Shown here: in pieces, positions 52,389-61,261 of the stretch
Position numbering within the stretch: the first letter of the stretch is position 1
Layout: each line of letters starts with the position of its first letter
Origin: JAHDCJ01 sp039028895
Lineage (GTDB): Bacteria; Bacteroidota; Bacteroidia; Chitinophagales; Saprospiraceae
Direction of reading: 5' to 3'
NCBI GenBank assembly: GCA_039028895.1
Contig: JBCCHF010000036.1
Span: forward strand, 9,143 to 73,142
DNA length: 64,000 nucleotides
Position numbers and translations under genes: made by a program
Notes under the pieces: model-generated
Database searches by the model: none
What the model saw: only the letters and a program-made list of their open reading frames with translations
Told to the model about the DNA's origin: nothing

Positions 52389-53249
52389 ATGTATTTCGCA
52401 TTTGTTTTCTTTCTTTCATTTTTATTGCTGCTGATCATCTTTATTGGCGGTTTTATAAAATTGAAAAATTACGTCCCGGCCAAATCGCTTGTCCCATTAC
52501 TACTCCTTATTGCATGTACCTTTAGTCTTACCTTTTGGGCTGGTTTAGGCATTTTGGGTGAAGTGGTAAGTAAAATGTTCGGTAATCCGGAGGGGCCAGT
52601 TGCTGGCTTTAAAACAATCGACAGTGAGATGATCCTGCTGCTGGTTACTATCATCATTGTTGTCGTAAAATATATCCCTAGCATGAAGAAGCTGATAAAA
52701 TCGATTGAGGATATTAAAGCCTTTAAAGCTGTGGTACCTGAGGTGAATGTTTTATCAAGAAAAGAACATAAAGAAAGGTCGACCGAAGAATGGATTGCCC
52801 TTTTGGGAAAAGAAAATGGAAAGCAGATCACCAACCTGTTTATTGAACTCCGAAACTTCGCCCAATTAGGCATTTTTGCTTCATTGGCCATTCTGTTGAC
52901 CTCTCAGTTTATTAATGTATCCCCAGATGATTTATATGCTTCGGTACCAACATCTTATATTATAGGCAGCATCATTATGTTCCTGATTCTTGACGATTGG
53001 AATATCATGCACGAATATTCCATGGAAAGAGAAGGAAATCTCATCAAATTCCATCGCCGGAAAATGTTTGTAATTAATTTGATCCTTGTGTTTAGTGGAT
53101 TGATCTACCTTTTAGTTGGGAAAGCAGGCTCTTCAACGGGTCTTCTCCCTATCTTCTTAATTCTGCTAATTGCCAATTTCTATTGGAGACATTTCTATGA
53201 TCTGAATAAGTATCAGGATATCAATAGCCAACAAGCTGTAGCTTCTTGA
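52389..53249 (+). CDS. Multi-pass membrane protein of unknown function, paralogue 1
   Basis: 286 aa, not recognised. About six or seven hydrophobic helices: residues 1-24, 35-58, 77-98, about 155-172, 188-205 and 225-270. A central soluble segment (about 100-155) contains the charged DIKAFKAVVPEVNVL and EEWIALLGKENGKQI. The C-terminal half closely parallels the next gene: E/L-R-N-F/Y-A-Q-L-x-I/F, then D-x-W-x-I-M-H-E/A-Y-S, then H-R-R/K-K, then WRH-F/Y-x-(D)-x-N-K-Y. It is the first gene of a likely three-gene unit with the RasGAP-like gene. Confidence 0.75.
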   Translation: MYFAFVFFLSFLLLLIIFIGGFIKLKNYVPAKSLVPLLLLIACTFSLTFWAGLGILGEVVSKMFGNPEGPVAGFKTIDSEMILLLVTIIIVVVKYIPSMKKLIKSIEDIKAFKAVVPEVNVLSRKEHKERSTEEWIALLGKENGKQITNLFIELRNFAQLGIFASLAILLTSQFINVSPDDLYASVPTSYIIGSIIMFLILDDWNIMHEYSMEREGNLIKFHRRKMFVINLILVFSGLIYLLVGKAGSSTGLLPIFLILLIANFYWRHFYDLNKYQDINSQQAVAS

Positions 53250-53330
53250 TAAGAGTATGTTTTCAATTTCTTCTAAATCCGCTACCTGATTTCGGGTAGG
53301 CTTCCCAAAATCAAATAAAAGCATCGAATT

Positions 53331-54200
53331 ATGCAAATCATATCAATAGGAGCAGGCATCTTGGTTACCTTGTTCTTTCTCATTAAATATTTCAGAACTT
53401 TTAAGAATCTTGGCTATTTGTTTTTCTCGGTGATGGTCGGTGTTGGCGTCCATTTGGCTATTAAGGAAATAGCCGCGACGATTTCTCTTTTCTCTATTTT
53501 TCTCATGCCTCACGACCAACGTCCCGAAAGAATAAGCACAGATTTTGATATCCTCAGCCTTACGATCCTTTACATTAGTATTATGCTGCTAATTTCTTTG
53601 TATAAGCTGTATAAGAAATCAGAAGTATTTGAAAATTTTAAAAATAACCAACCTGTCATCCCTTTGTTTTCAGTAAAAGATTTCAAGGCAACTTCAGATT
53701 CGAACTGGCTTTCTTTTATCAGGAAAGAAGGACAGGAAAAGCTGGAACTCTTTTTCAAGGAATCACGAAATTATGCACAATTGGCATTTTACATTGCAGC
53801 AGGAATAGGCTTCAAATTGGGGCTTTCCGATATGCACGAAGATGACTATTACGAATTTGAATATTTTGTCCTGGCAGCCAACTGGGCTTTTTTCTTCATT
53901 TTCGATTCCTGGATAATTATGCATGCCTATTCAGAAAATGACCGTCGGGGCATCCTGGCAAAGCATCGCAAAAAGGTCTATTATCTCAACATACTGTTAT
54001 TTGCTGTGATCCCATTAGGCATTATATTCACAGAAGAGGGAAATATTAGTGCTTTGTTTAGCAATGCCTATAGATTGAAAGCAGTGTTCACCATTACACT
54101 GTTGTTAGGGCTTACCTTGGCCTGGAGACATTATTTTGACTTCAATAAATACCCGGAACCAGAAAAAAACATGAAAGTAACTGAAACAGCTGCGGCCTAG
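53331..54200 (+). CDS. Multi-pass membrane protein of unknown function, paralogue 2
   Basis: 289 aa, related to the preceding gene: ESRNYAQLAFYIAAGIGF, FDSWIIMHAYSENDRRG, HRKKVYYLNILLF and LAWRHYFDFNKYPEPE match its C-terminal half in order. The N-terminal half shares the same helix layout but little sequence. The central loop reads VKDFKATSDSNWLSFIRKEG. Conserved Trp, His and Arg pairs (DxW, MH.YS, WRHYxDxNKY) hint at a buried polar site. The gap to paralogue 1 is 81 bases and to the RasGAP-like gene 70 bases, with no terminator seen. Confidence 0.75.
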   Translation: MQIISIGAGILVTLFFLIKYFRTFKNLGYLFFSVMVGVGVHLAIKEIAATISLFSIFLMPHDQRPERISTDFDILSLTILYISIMLLISLYKLYKKSEVFENFKNNQPVIPLFSVKDFKATSDSNWLSFIRKEGQEKLELFFKESRNYAQLAFYIAAGIGFKLGLSDMHEDDYYEFEYFVLAANWAFFFIFDSWIIMHAYSENDRRGILAKHRKKVYYLNILLFAVIPLGIIFTEEGNISALFSNAYRLKAVFTITLLLGLTLAWRHYFDFNKYPEPEKNMKVTETAAA

Positions 54201-54270
54201 ATGCCATCATACCGAAATGATTGATAAACCCTTTTAACCCCGATCCTTTTAACAAAAAAACAAAAGACTG

Positions 54271-56853
54271 ATGAGGAAAAAATTTGATAGCATGGAAGAT
54301 ATCGCCAAGCTCAAGTATACGACGTATAAATCAAAGCTTAACGATTATATCGCCCGGCTCGATGTAACAGAGACGGTGGAAGTTAATTTTTTTACGATAC
54401 TCGAATTTCAATATGCCGACAAGGTCAAGCCGGTATTGTTTTTCGATTTGGGACCTGAGCATAAAAAGTTCATAAAATCAAAAGGTCTGAAAAGAGGTCA
54501 GCGAGATTGCGGATTCGGGACGGCCAAGATCAGTGAAGGCAGTTCACCCGAAAAAAGGCTCATTACCCTCGAGGTGAAAAGAGGAAAAGTCAGAAACTCT
54601 GAGATCAAGAAGAAGTTTCGCTCATCTAAACTCATCGAGACCAAACATACCGTATCCCTTGAAGGTGATGGAAAACACCTTGCCCCTGAGTTGAAAGCCA
54701 GTTCAGGCACTTTTGGTAAGGACACGATCTTTAAAAGCCTGAAATCATTACAAGAAGAATATAATGCCCTCCACGATCTTGATTTTGAAGACAGAGCAAA
54801 ACTATTAAAACAGATTACTAAGCAGATAGATGAGTGGAATACAAAAAATCCAGATCCAGAAGGTTCAGGCAAAAAATCTGATAGTAAAGATAAAGCTGCG
54901 CGAAGAAGAGAAGTTGGTGAGTTGGCAAAGTTTGTTGCCAGAGAAGATGCTGATCTCGATGGTGATAAGGCCGAAGCTGTTCTAAAAGAGTTATTAGACG
55001 ACAACAAGATCTATAAAGGCTATAAAGAAGATCACCCTGCTCCTTCCGATAAGCATATCAATTACCTGAATGATATGCTTAGAGATATTGACAAATATCG
55101 CAGCTCAGACCCCAACCTTGGCGACAGTCAGGTGAGAAAATACCTTGGTCAGATGGAAGTGGCAGAGAAAAAAATTCTTGAAGAGCGTAAGTCAATAATG
55201 TCAGATCTGATCGATGGTAAATCAAAGTCGATGATCATGATTCATTCGGTGAAAGCACTTAAGAAACTCGAACCTACTGCTAAAGCGGAAAAAGAAGCTA
55301 TGGATAAGATCATTGCGGAGTTCAATAAAGATAGAGATCCTAAGCTTACTGCCAAACAGATCTTGAAAAAGCCGGAATTGCTTGAAGAGTTGGCTGATTT
55401 AGGTTTTGAAAGAGAGTTGGACGAAGCCATTACTTATGTTTCAGGCAGTGGAACAGGAAGAGATAATCTTGCATTTGGGTTTAGGGCCAACAGCTCCAGT
55501 ACTGCTATAACCTCAGTGTTGTTAAACTCAACAGGCCGTAAATACTTGACCGATGATGTGATGCCATTGATGTACGACTCGATGGCCGGCGATAATCCAA
55601 CAGATCACAGAAATGATTCATTTACTAAAGAATTCCTCTTTACACCTGAGGAGATCAATGCCATCGAAAAGACCTATCAAAACCTGATCGATTACTTCAA
55701 GACACCAGGTGCATTAACCAAATGTCCTGACAGTTTTAAGAGAGTAGCCTATAAGGCAGCATTGAAAGCTGCCAAAAAGGGCGCTCATCCAAACGGGATC
55801 CTGGTTTATTTAGGCGGCTCTTTATTCCTTCGGTTTATGAATCCGCTAATCGCAGTGATGGGGCGTACGCAACTGTCTCATTCAACATACATCATTTCCG
55901 AAATCTTGCTAAGGCAAGCCAACCAGGTGAGATTTGAAGGCAGTAAAGCCAAAGGTCTCGACGTTTTTAATGGTGTATTGAAAGATAATGAAGGGGTGCT
56001 GGAAGATTTTCTACTCAAGGTGGCCGCTGCTGGTGCGCCTGATCCGACTTCGCCAAAGATTCTTATGCAAGCACTTTACAGCGAACAGCTAAAAAGTATG
56101 GAAGTTGAATCAGAAGGACTGGCACTTCAGGTTGAGAGTTTTAACTCGCTAACGAAAAAGGAGGAAGAGATTGAAGCCTTTTATAAAACTTATGGTAATA
56201 TCTTGAGCCTGGAAGAACATTTGAACACGCATTATTCAAATAATGAAATCTACGAAAAGTTAAGTAATACTATTACCACTGGTACAAAAACAGCGGCGAA
56301 TAAAAAAATAGTGAAAAACCTTCAAGCGATTACAGCGGACCTTAAGCAGGCTTTCATTGACTTCATGCCCGGTACTAAAGAGCAATCAGAACTTAAAGCC
56401 TTCAAAAAACTGTATGGCAGGTATGAGGCAATTAACCGTAAACTCTTAATAGGACTTCACGGAGAGAAAAATGTTCCTGGTCTGGAAAAAATCTATTCAG
56501 AATTTATGAATGCCCTTGAAATTGGGGAAGCCCGACTCAAGAAGATTGGCCATTCCTGGAAAACTGCAGCTCAAATGAAAGACTATAGAGGATTCAATAA
56601 AGCAGAACAAGCATTGGGCAAAAGACTGGGTGATCCAGGTTTAAGGATACCAGGGATTATCAAGAGCGAGATTTTGGAATGGTGGCAAGAATGTGGTGGT
56701 TTTGTCTCTCAAGGTGAGAACGATCAAGCACCAAGAGAATTGGTTTGCTGGATACTATTCCAATATTCAGCCCCCTTCTACAGACTATCCTTTGTCCATA
56801 ATGTAGATTCGGGAGCAAAAAATATGATCCTGCCTAAAGAAATGGAAAACTAG
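54271..56853 (+). CDS. RasGAP-like domain protein (bacterial)
   Basis: 860 aa, no signal peptide or membrane helix. Residues about 365-600 read as a Ras GTPase-activating domain. NLAFGFRANSSSTAI places an arginine finger (R405) in the FR(A/G)NS/T loop seen in NF1 and p120GAP. Then GRKYLTDDVMPLMYDSM corresponds to YLxxxLxPxI, and YLGGSLFLRFMNPLIAVM (FLR at 519-521, NP at 524-525) to the FLRFINPAI motif. ISEILLRQANQVRF corresponds to the KxLQxxAN helix. The order and spacing follow eukaryotic RasGAPs. Residues 1-160 are a strand-rich unknown domain, 190-360 are helical and charged, and the C-terminal 250 residues are mostly helical and unrecognised. It follows the two paralogous membrane genes. 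No small GTPase gene is in the window. A bidirectional terminator follows at once. Confidence 0.8.
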   Translation: MRKKFDSMEDIAKLKYTTYKSKLNDYIARLDVTETVEVNFFTILEFQYADKVKPVLFFDLGPEHKKFIKSKGLKRGQRDCGFGTAKISEGSSPEKRLITLEVKRGKVRNSEIKKKFRSSKLIETKHTVSLEGDGKHLAPELKASSGTFGKDTIFKSLKSLQEEYNALHDLDFEDRAKLLKQITKQIDEWNTKNPDPEGSGKKSDSKDKAARRREVGELAKFVAREDADLDGDKAEAVLKELLDDNKIYKGYKEDHPAPSDKHINYLNDMLRDIDKYRSSDPNLGDSQVRKYLGQMEVAEKKILEERKSIMSDLIDGKSKSMIMIHSVKALKKLEPTAKAEKEAMDKIIAEFNKDRDPKLTAKQILKKPELLEELADLGFERELDEAITYVSGSGTGRDNLAFGFRANSSSTAITSVLLNSTGRKYLTDDVMPLMYDSMAGDNPTDHRNDSFTKEFLFTPEEINAIEKTYQNLIDYFKTPGALTKCPDSFKRVAYKAALKAAKKGAHPNGILVYLGGSLFLRFMNPLIAVMGRTQLSHSTYIISEILLRQANQVRFEGSKAKGLDVFNGVLKDNEGVLEDFLLKVAAAGAPDPTSPKILMQALYSEQLKSMEVESEGLALQVESFNSLTKKEEEIEAFYKTYGNILSLEEHLNTHYSNNEIYEKLSNTITTGTKTAANKKIVKNLQAITADLKQAFIDFMPGTKEQSELKAFKKLYGRYEAINRKLLIGLHGEKNVPGLEKIYSEFMNALEIGEARLKKIGHSWKTAAQMKDYRGFNKAEQALGKRLGDPGLRIPGIIKSEILEWWQECGGFVSQGENDQAPRELVCWILFQYSAPFYRLSFVHNVDSGAKNMILPKEMEN

Positions 56854-56855
56854 AT

Positions 56856-56902
56856 AAAAAAATCCCGGGAAAGCATATGGTCTCTTTATCCCGGGATTTT
56901 TT
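56856..56902. terminator. Bidirectional terminator between the RasGAP-like gene and the S9 peptidase gene
   Basis: Long palindrome AAAAAATCCCGGGA / TCCCGGGATTTTTT with A- and T-runs on both sides, between convergent stop codons. Confidence 0.9.
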
Positions 56903-56921
56903 CTTTTATCTAAAATTCAAG

Positions 56922-58949
56922 TTACCGATACTGCTCAAACCACGCCAGAATGTGATCCACTTTAGTGATCAATTGACTTGGTCTGTTGGCAATATTGTGA
57001 GAGGCACCGGGCACTTCCACAAGTGCTGTTTCGATCTGCCTGATCTTCAAGGCATGATATAGTTGAATGGCTTCCGATAGTGGTGTCCGCAAATCTTTTG
57101 TTCCCACCATGACTAGTGTCGGCGTTTCAATATTTCCCACAAGGGAGATTGGAGAAAAACTCCAGTAAGCTTCAAAATTCTCCCATGGCTGACCCGGATA
57201 ACGATTGTTGGCATAGAAATAATAATTATCCGCAACAAGCGTCTTACTAATCCAGTTCATTACAGGTTTGATAACAGCTGCTGCCCTGAACCGATTATTC
57301 TTCCCGATCATCCATGCGGTCATGGTGCCGCCAGCACTTCCGCCCGTTACATACAAGCTATCGGCGTGTACGAGGCCCATTTCGATGACCTTGTCGACCC
57401 CATCCATCACATCCTGGTAATCTTCTCCTGGGTAATTGTGATATAACTCGTTACCAAAAGCTTCTCCATACCCTGTACTTCCACGAGGATTCGGATAAAA
57501 AACAAGATATCCACCCGAAGCATACAACTGGACTTCAGGAGAAAACCATGGGCCATAATTGGAAATCGGACCACCATGGTTTTCAACCAGCAAAGGATAC
57601 TTCTTAGCAGGATCATATCCCGGAGGCTTAACAATCCATCCCTGGATGTCAAGCTGGTCAATAGTCGATTTATACCAAACTTCTTCTACCTTACCCAATT
57701 CCCTGTGACCAAGCAAGTCGGCATTGAGTTGTGAAATTTTTGCCGATTTTTGGCCTGGCTTCGTGACGCCCAATTCGGCAGGATGATAGGCAGTACCGTA
57801 AGTAAAAGCAATCGTTCCATTTTTACTAACCGTAAATGAACCACCATCATAAGGTCTTCCAATTGCAGTTCCGCCTACGTTACCAGTCAAAACTTCCATT
57901 TTACCATTGAGGTCGGTATGTGCGATTTTAGTATCGCCTTTATCATCAAACTGGAAATAAAGTCCTTTGCTATCACTTGCCCACTTGACACCGTTCGGAT
58001 TGCGGTCAAGATTAAGGTTGATATCCCTTTTGCCTGAACCGTCGATATTCATAATACTGATCTTGTTAAGCTGGTAGGCCTGGACTTTATCTGTATAACC
58101 TCGATAAGCAATCATTTTACCATCAGGAGAAACTACAGCACTATGGTCTGGGCCTTTCCTGTCTGTAAGCGTTTTGACGGTACCGTCAATCAAAGACACT
58201 TTGTACAATTCTGAATTTCGGTAGTCGTAGGGCCAGTTCTCTATCCGGTTACCCGAAAATACAAGATGCTGGCCATCAGGGCTCCAGGCAAAACCGCTGG
58301 AATGCGAATAATCGCCGTCGGTCAGTTGCCTGGGGGTGCCGCCGTCTGCAGGAATAACAAAATATTGGGTATATCCCTGTTCGGTGTAACCGCCACCATC
58401 AGCTTCATGCTTGAGTCGAGTAGTGACGCGTGGATGTGCCGCCCATTTGGCCCCTTTGGGTTTCTTAGGAGGGCTCACCAACTTTGGTGCTTTTCCTGGT
58501 ACGAGCATGGAAAAAGCAATTTGAGTGCCGTCGGGCGACCATCTGATGCCCCTTGGACTGCGTTCGAGTTGGGTGAGTTTGGCAGTTTGGCCACCATCGA
58601 TCCAGTAAACATAGATCTCTGAACCATGTTCGGTAGAGGAAGTAAACGCTATTTTACTACCATCAGGCGACCATTGGGGAGAACCTTCCGAGACTTCCCT
58701 GTTGGTCAATTTTTTGTGTTGTGTGCCATCGCTTTTCATAATCCAAAGCCTGGAAAGCCGTCGGTCTTTCATGATGTCCATACCCCGGCGCTGGTAAACG
58801 ACCCATTGGCCATCAGGCGAGATTTGTGGGTTGGTGACCCACTCAAGCTCAAAGACATCGAGATTGGAAAATGCAGGTTTGTCTTGAGCAAAAGAAATAG
58901 AAGAAAAGACCATCAGTATGGTCGTCAATAGGAAGGAAAATGTTTTCAT
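56922..58949 (-). CDS. Exported S9-family (prolyl oligopeptidase/DPP-like) peptidase
   Basis: 675 aa from ATG 58949, which begins a good signal peptide (MKTFSFLLTTILMVFSS, cut after FAQ); the longer frame adds 28 residues. The N-terminal 400 residues form a WD/TolB-type propeller with repeated S-P-D-G-x-x-(I/L)-(A/V) blades. The C-terminal alpha/beta hydrolase has LLVENHGGP (oxyanion), nucleophile VTGGSAGGTM, Asp in VGTKDLRTPL and His in VPGASHNI. Expected role: periplasmic or outer exopeptidase for short peptides. It lies 22 bases behind the response-regulator gene on the same strand and may be co-transcribed. Confidence 0.93.
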   Translation of the reverse strand: MKTFSFLLTTILMVFSSISFAQDKPAFSNLDVFELEWVTNPQISPDGQWVVYQRRGMDIMKDRRLSRLWIMKSDGTQHKKLTNREVSEGSPQWSPDGSKIAFTSSTEHGSEIYVYWIDGGQTAKLTQLERSPRGIRWSPDGTQIAFSMLVPGKAPKLVSPPKKPKGAKWAAHPRVTTRLKHEADGGGYTEQGYTQYFVIPADGGTPRQLTDGDYSHSSGFAWSPDGQHLVFSGNRIENWPYDYRNSELYKVSLIDGTVKTLTDRKGPDHSAVVSPDGKMIAYRGYTDKVQAYQLNKISIMNIDGSGKRDINLNLDRNPNGVKWASDSKGLYFQFDDKGDTKIAHTDLNGKMEVLTGNVGGTAIGRPYDGGSFTVSKNGTIAFTYGTAYHPAELGVTKPGQKSAKISQLNADLLGHRELGKVEEVWYKSTIDQLDIQGWIVKPPGYDPAKKYPLLVENHGGPISNYGPWFSPEVQLYASGGYLVFYPNPRGSTGYGEAFGNELYHNYPGEDYQDVMDGVDKVIEMGLVHADSLYVTGGSAGGTMTAWMIGKNNRFRAAAVIKPVMNWISKTLVADNYYFYANNRYPGQPWENFEAYWSFSPISLVGNIETPTLVMVGTKDLRTPLSEAIQLYHALKIRQIETALVEVPGASHNIANRPSQLITKVDHILAWFEQYR

Positions 58950-58971
58950 CAGATAAGACTTAAGTGGAAAA

Positions 58972-59715
58972 TCAGAACGTAAGTTTACGGATTTTCTCAA
59001 GATAAGACCTGCTGACCCGCACCAAATCACCATTTTTCATCTTAATATCATAGCTCGATGGGTACTTGAATATTTCCTGTACGAAGTTGATATTGATAAT
59101 TGAAGACCGATGCACCCTGATAAAACGTTCAGGGTCGAGCCGCTCCTCGATTTGCCCAATGCCATAGTTGCTGAGGAAATTTTGCCCCTCAGTGATAAGC
59201 CGTGAATAATCCTTCTCAGCATCAATCCATATGATATCATCAACATCCAGGGCAGTAAGCCGATTTTTATGGGGTACCAGTATTTTGGAGGGAAATTTCG
59301 AACCAGAACCAGACTCCCGTAAAAGGTTCTCGGCAAGGGCTTTCAGACTGGCAAGATTGTCGTCTCCTGCGGAAACTACCTTTTCGATCGCTTTCGCAAA
59401 TCGACCTTTCGTATAAGGTTTCAGTAGATAATCCACGGCATTAACCTCAAATGCCTTTAGCGCATATTGATCATAAGCTGTAGAAAATATGATCCGCGGT
59501 ACTTCCTTAAGTTTCTTCAATACCTCAAACCCCGTCATCCCGGTCATTTGGATATCCAAAAAAACAATCTCAGGACTGAATTCCTTAATCAACCGGATGG
59601 CATCAACTCCATTATTAGCCTCTCCAACAATTACCAATGACGGATAATCCTCAAGATATTCACGCAACAAAGATCTGGCTGGCGCTTCATCATCGATAAT
59701 CGCTACTTTTTGCAT
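58972..59715 (-). CDS. LytTR-family response regulator
   Basis: 247 aa. Receiver domain, residues 1-120: IIDDEAPARSLL (acid pocket), IVFLDIQMTGMTG (phospho-acceptor Asp), IIFSTAYDQYALKAFE (Thr/Ser switch) and YLLKPYTKGRF (Lys). LytTR DNA-binding domain, residues about 145-245: ILVPHKNRLTALDVDDI, WIDAEKDYSRLIT, FIRVHRSSIININFV and LVRVSRSYLEKIRKL. Partner of the LytS-type histidine kinase upstream, from which it is separated by 174 bases that include a heptanucleotide tandem repeat. It probably controls its own cluster, including the S9 peptidase gene (inference). Confidence 0.95.
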   Translation of the reverse strand: MQKVAIIDDEAPARSLLREYLEDYPSLVIVGEANNGVDAIRLIKEFSPEIVFLDIQMTGMTGFEVLKKLKEVPRIIFSTAYDQYALKAFEVNAVDYLLKPYTKGRFAKAIEKVVSAGDDNLASLKALAENLLRESGSGSKFPSKILVPHKNRLTALDVDDIIWIDAEKDYSRLITEGQNFLSNYGIGQIEERLDPERFIRVHRSSIININFVQEIFKYPSSYDIKMKNGDLVRVSRSYLEKIRKLTF

Positions 59716-59858
59716 CTATGCTAATTTAGATAATGGCTGACAAAGTTTCAAGAGTCTGCTGTCTGTAATTTGCAGTCTGATGCATGTGGTACGCAGAGTT
59801 GTGCTTGTTGAAAGATTTTAGACACCGTTAAATGAACAGTCTCATCAATTTTCTTAAA

Positions 59859-60945
<1,087 letters not shown>

Positions 60946-61261
60946 AAACAAAAAGTACAAATTCTGGAATAAAGAACGGTCTAATAAAAGGAAATCCATA
61001 ATGCAATCAGACGAGTTGCAATATAGCCCGATGAATGGCTAAAATGTTAAAATTTTTAACGTTTCAAGGCCTTGGTTTTACTCGTTTTCTATTGAATGCT
61101 TAATATCCTTCCGTTCGTCGTCATATGATGCCATTCGTCGAAAAGGTATTTCCCGAAAGGAGGCTAAATCCTACATTTGCAATAGTTGTTTGAAATCAAT
61201 TATTTTTTCATTCAAACAGGTAAATATGACCCGCTGCCTGTTTGACCTAAAATGCTTAGCA
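60946..61261. other. Intergenic region between divergent histidine kinase and TonB-receptor-like gene
   Basis: 316 bases without a convincing gene. It contains the -7 motif at 61172-61179 for the plus-strand gene, and no clear hairpin, repeat or small RNA signature. Confidence 0.5.
61172..61179 (+). promoter_or_regulatory. -7 element for the TonB-receptor-like gene
   Basis: TACATTTG matches TAnnTTTG and lies upstream of both the 61190 and the preferred 61262 start. Confidence 0.5.

Noticed and set aside
54271..56853. Eukaryotic contamination as the source of the RasGAP-like gene
   Set aside because: The gene is intronless, continuous with bacterial neighbours on both sides, shares their base composition by eye and ends at a bacterial bidirectional terminator.
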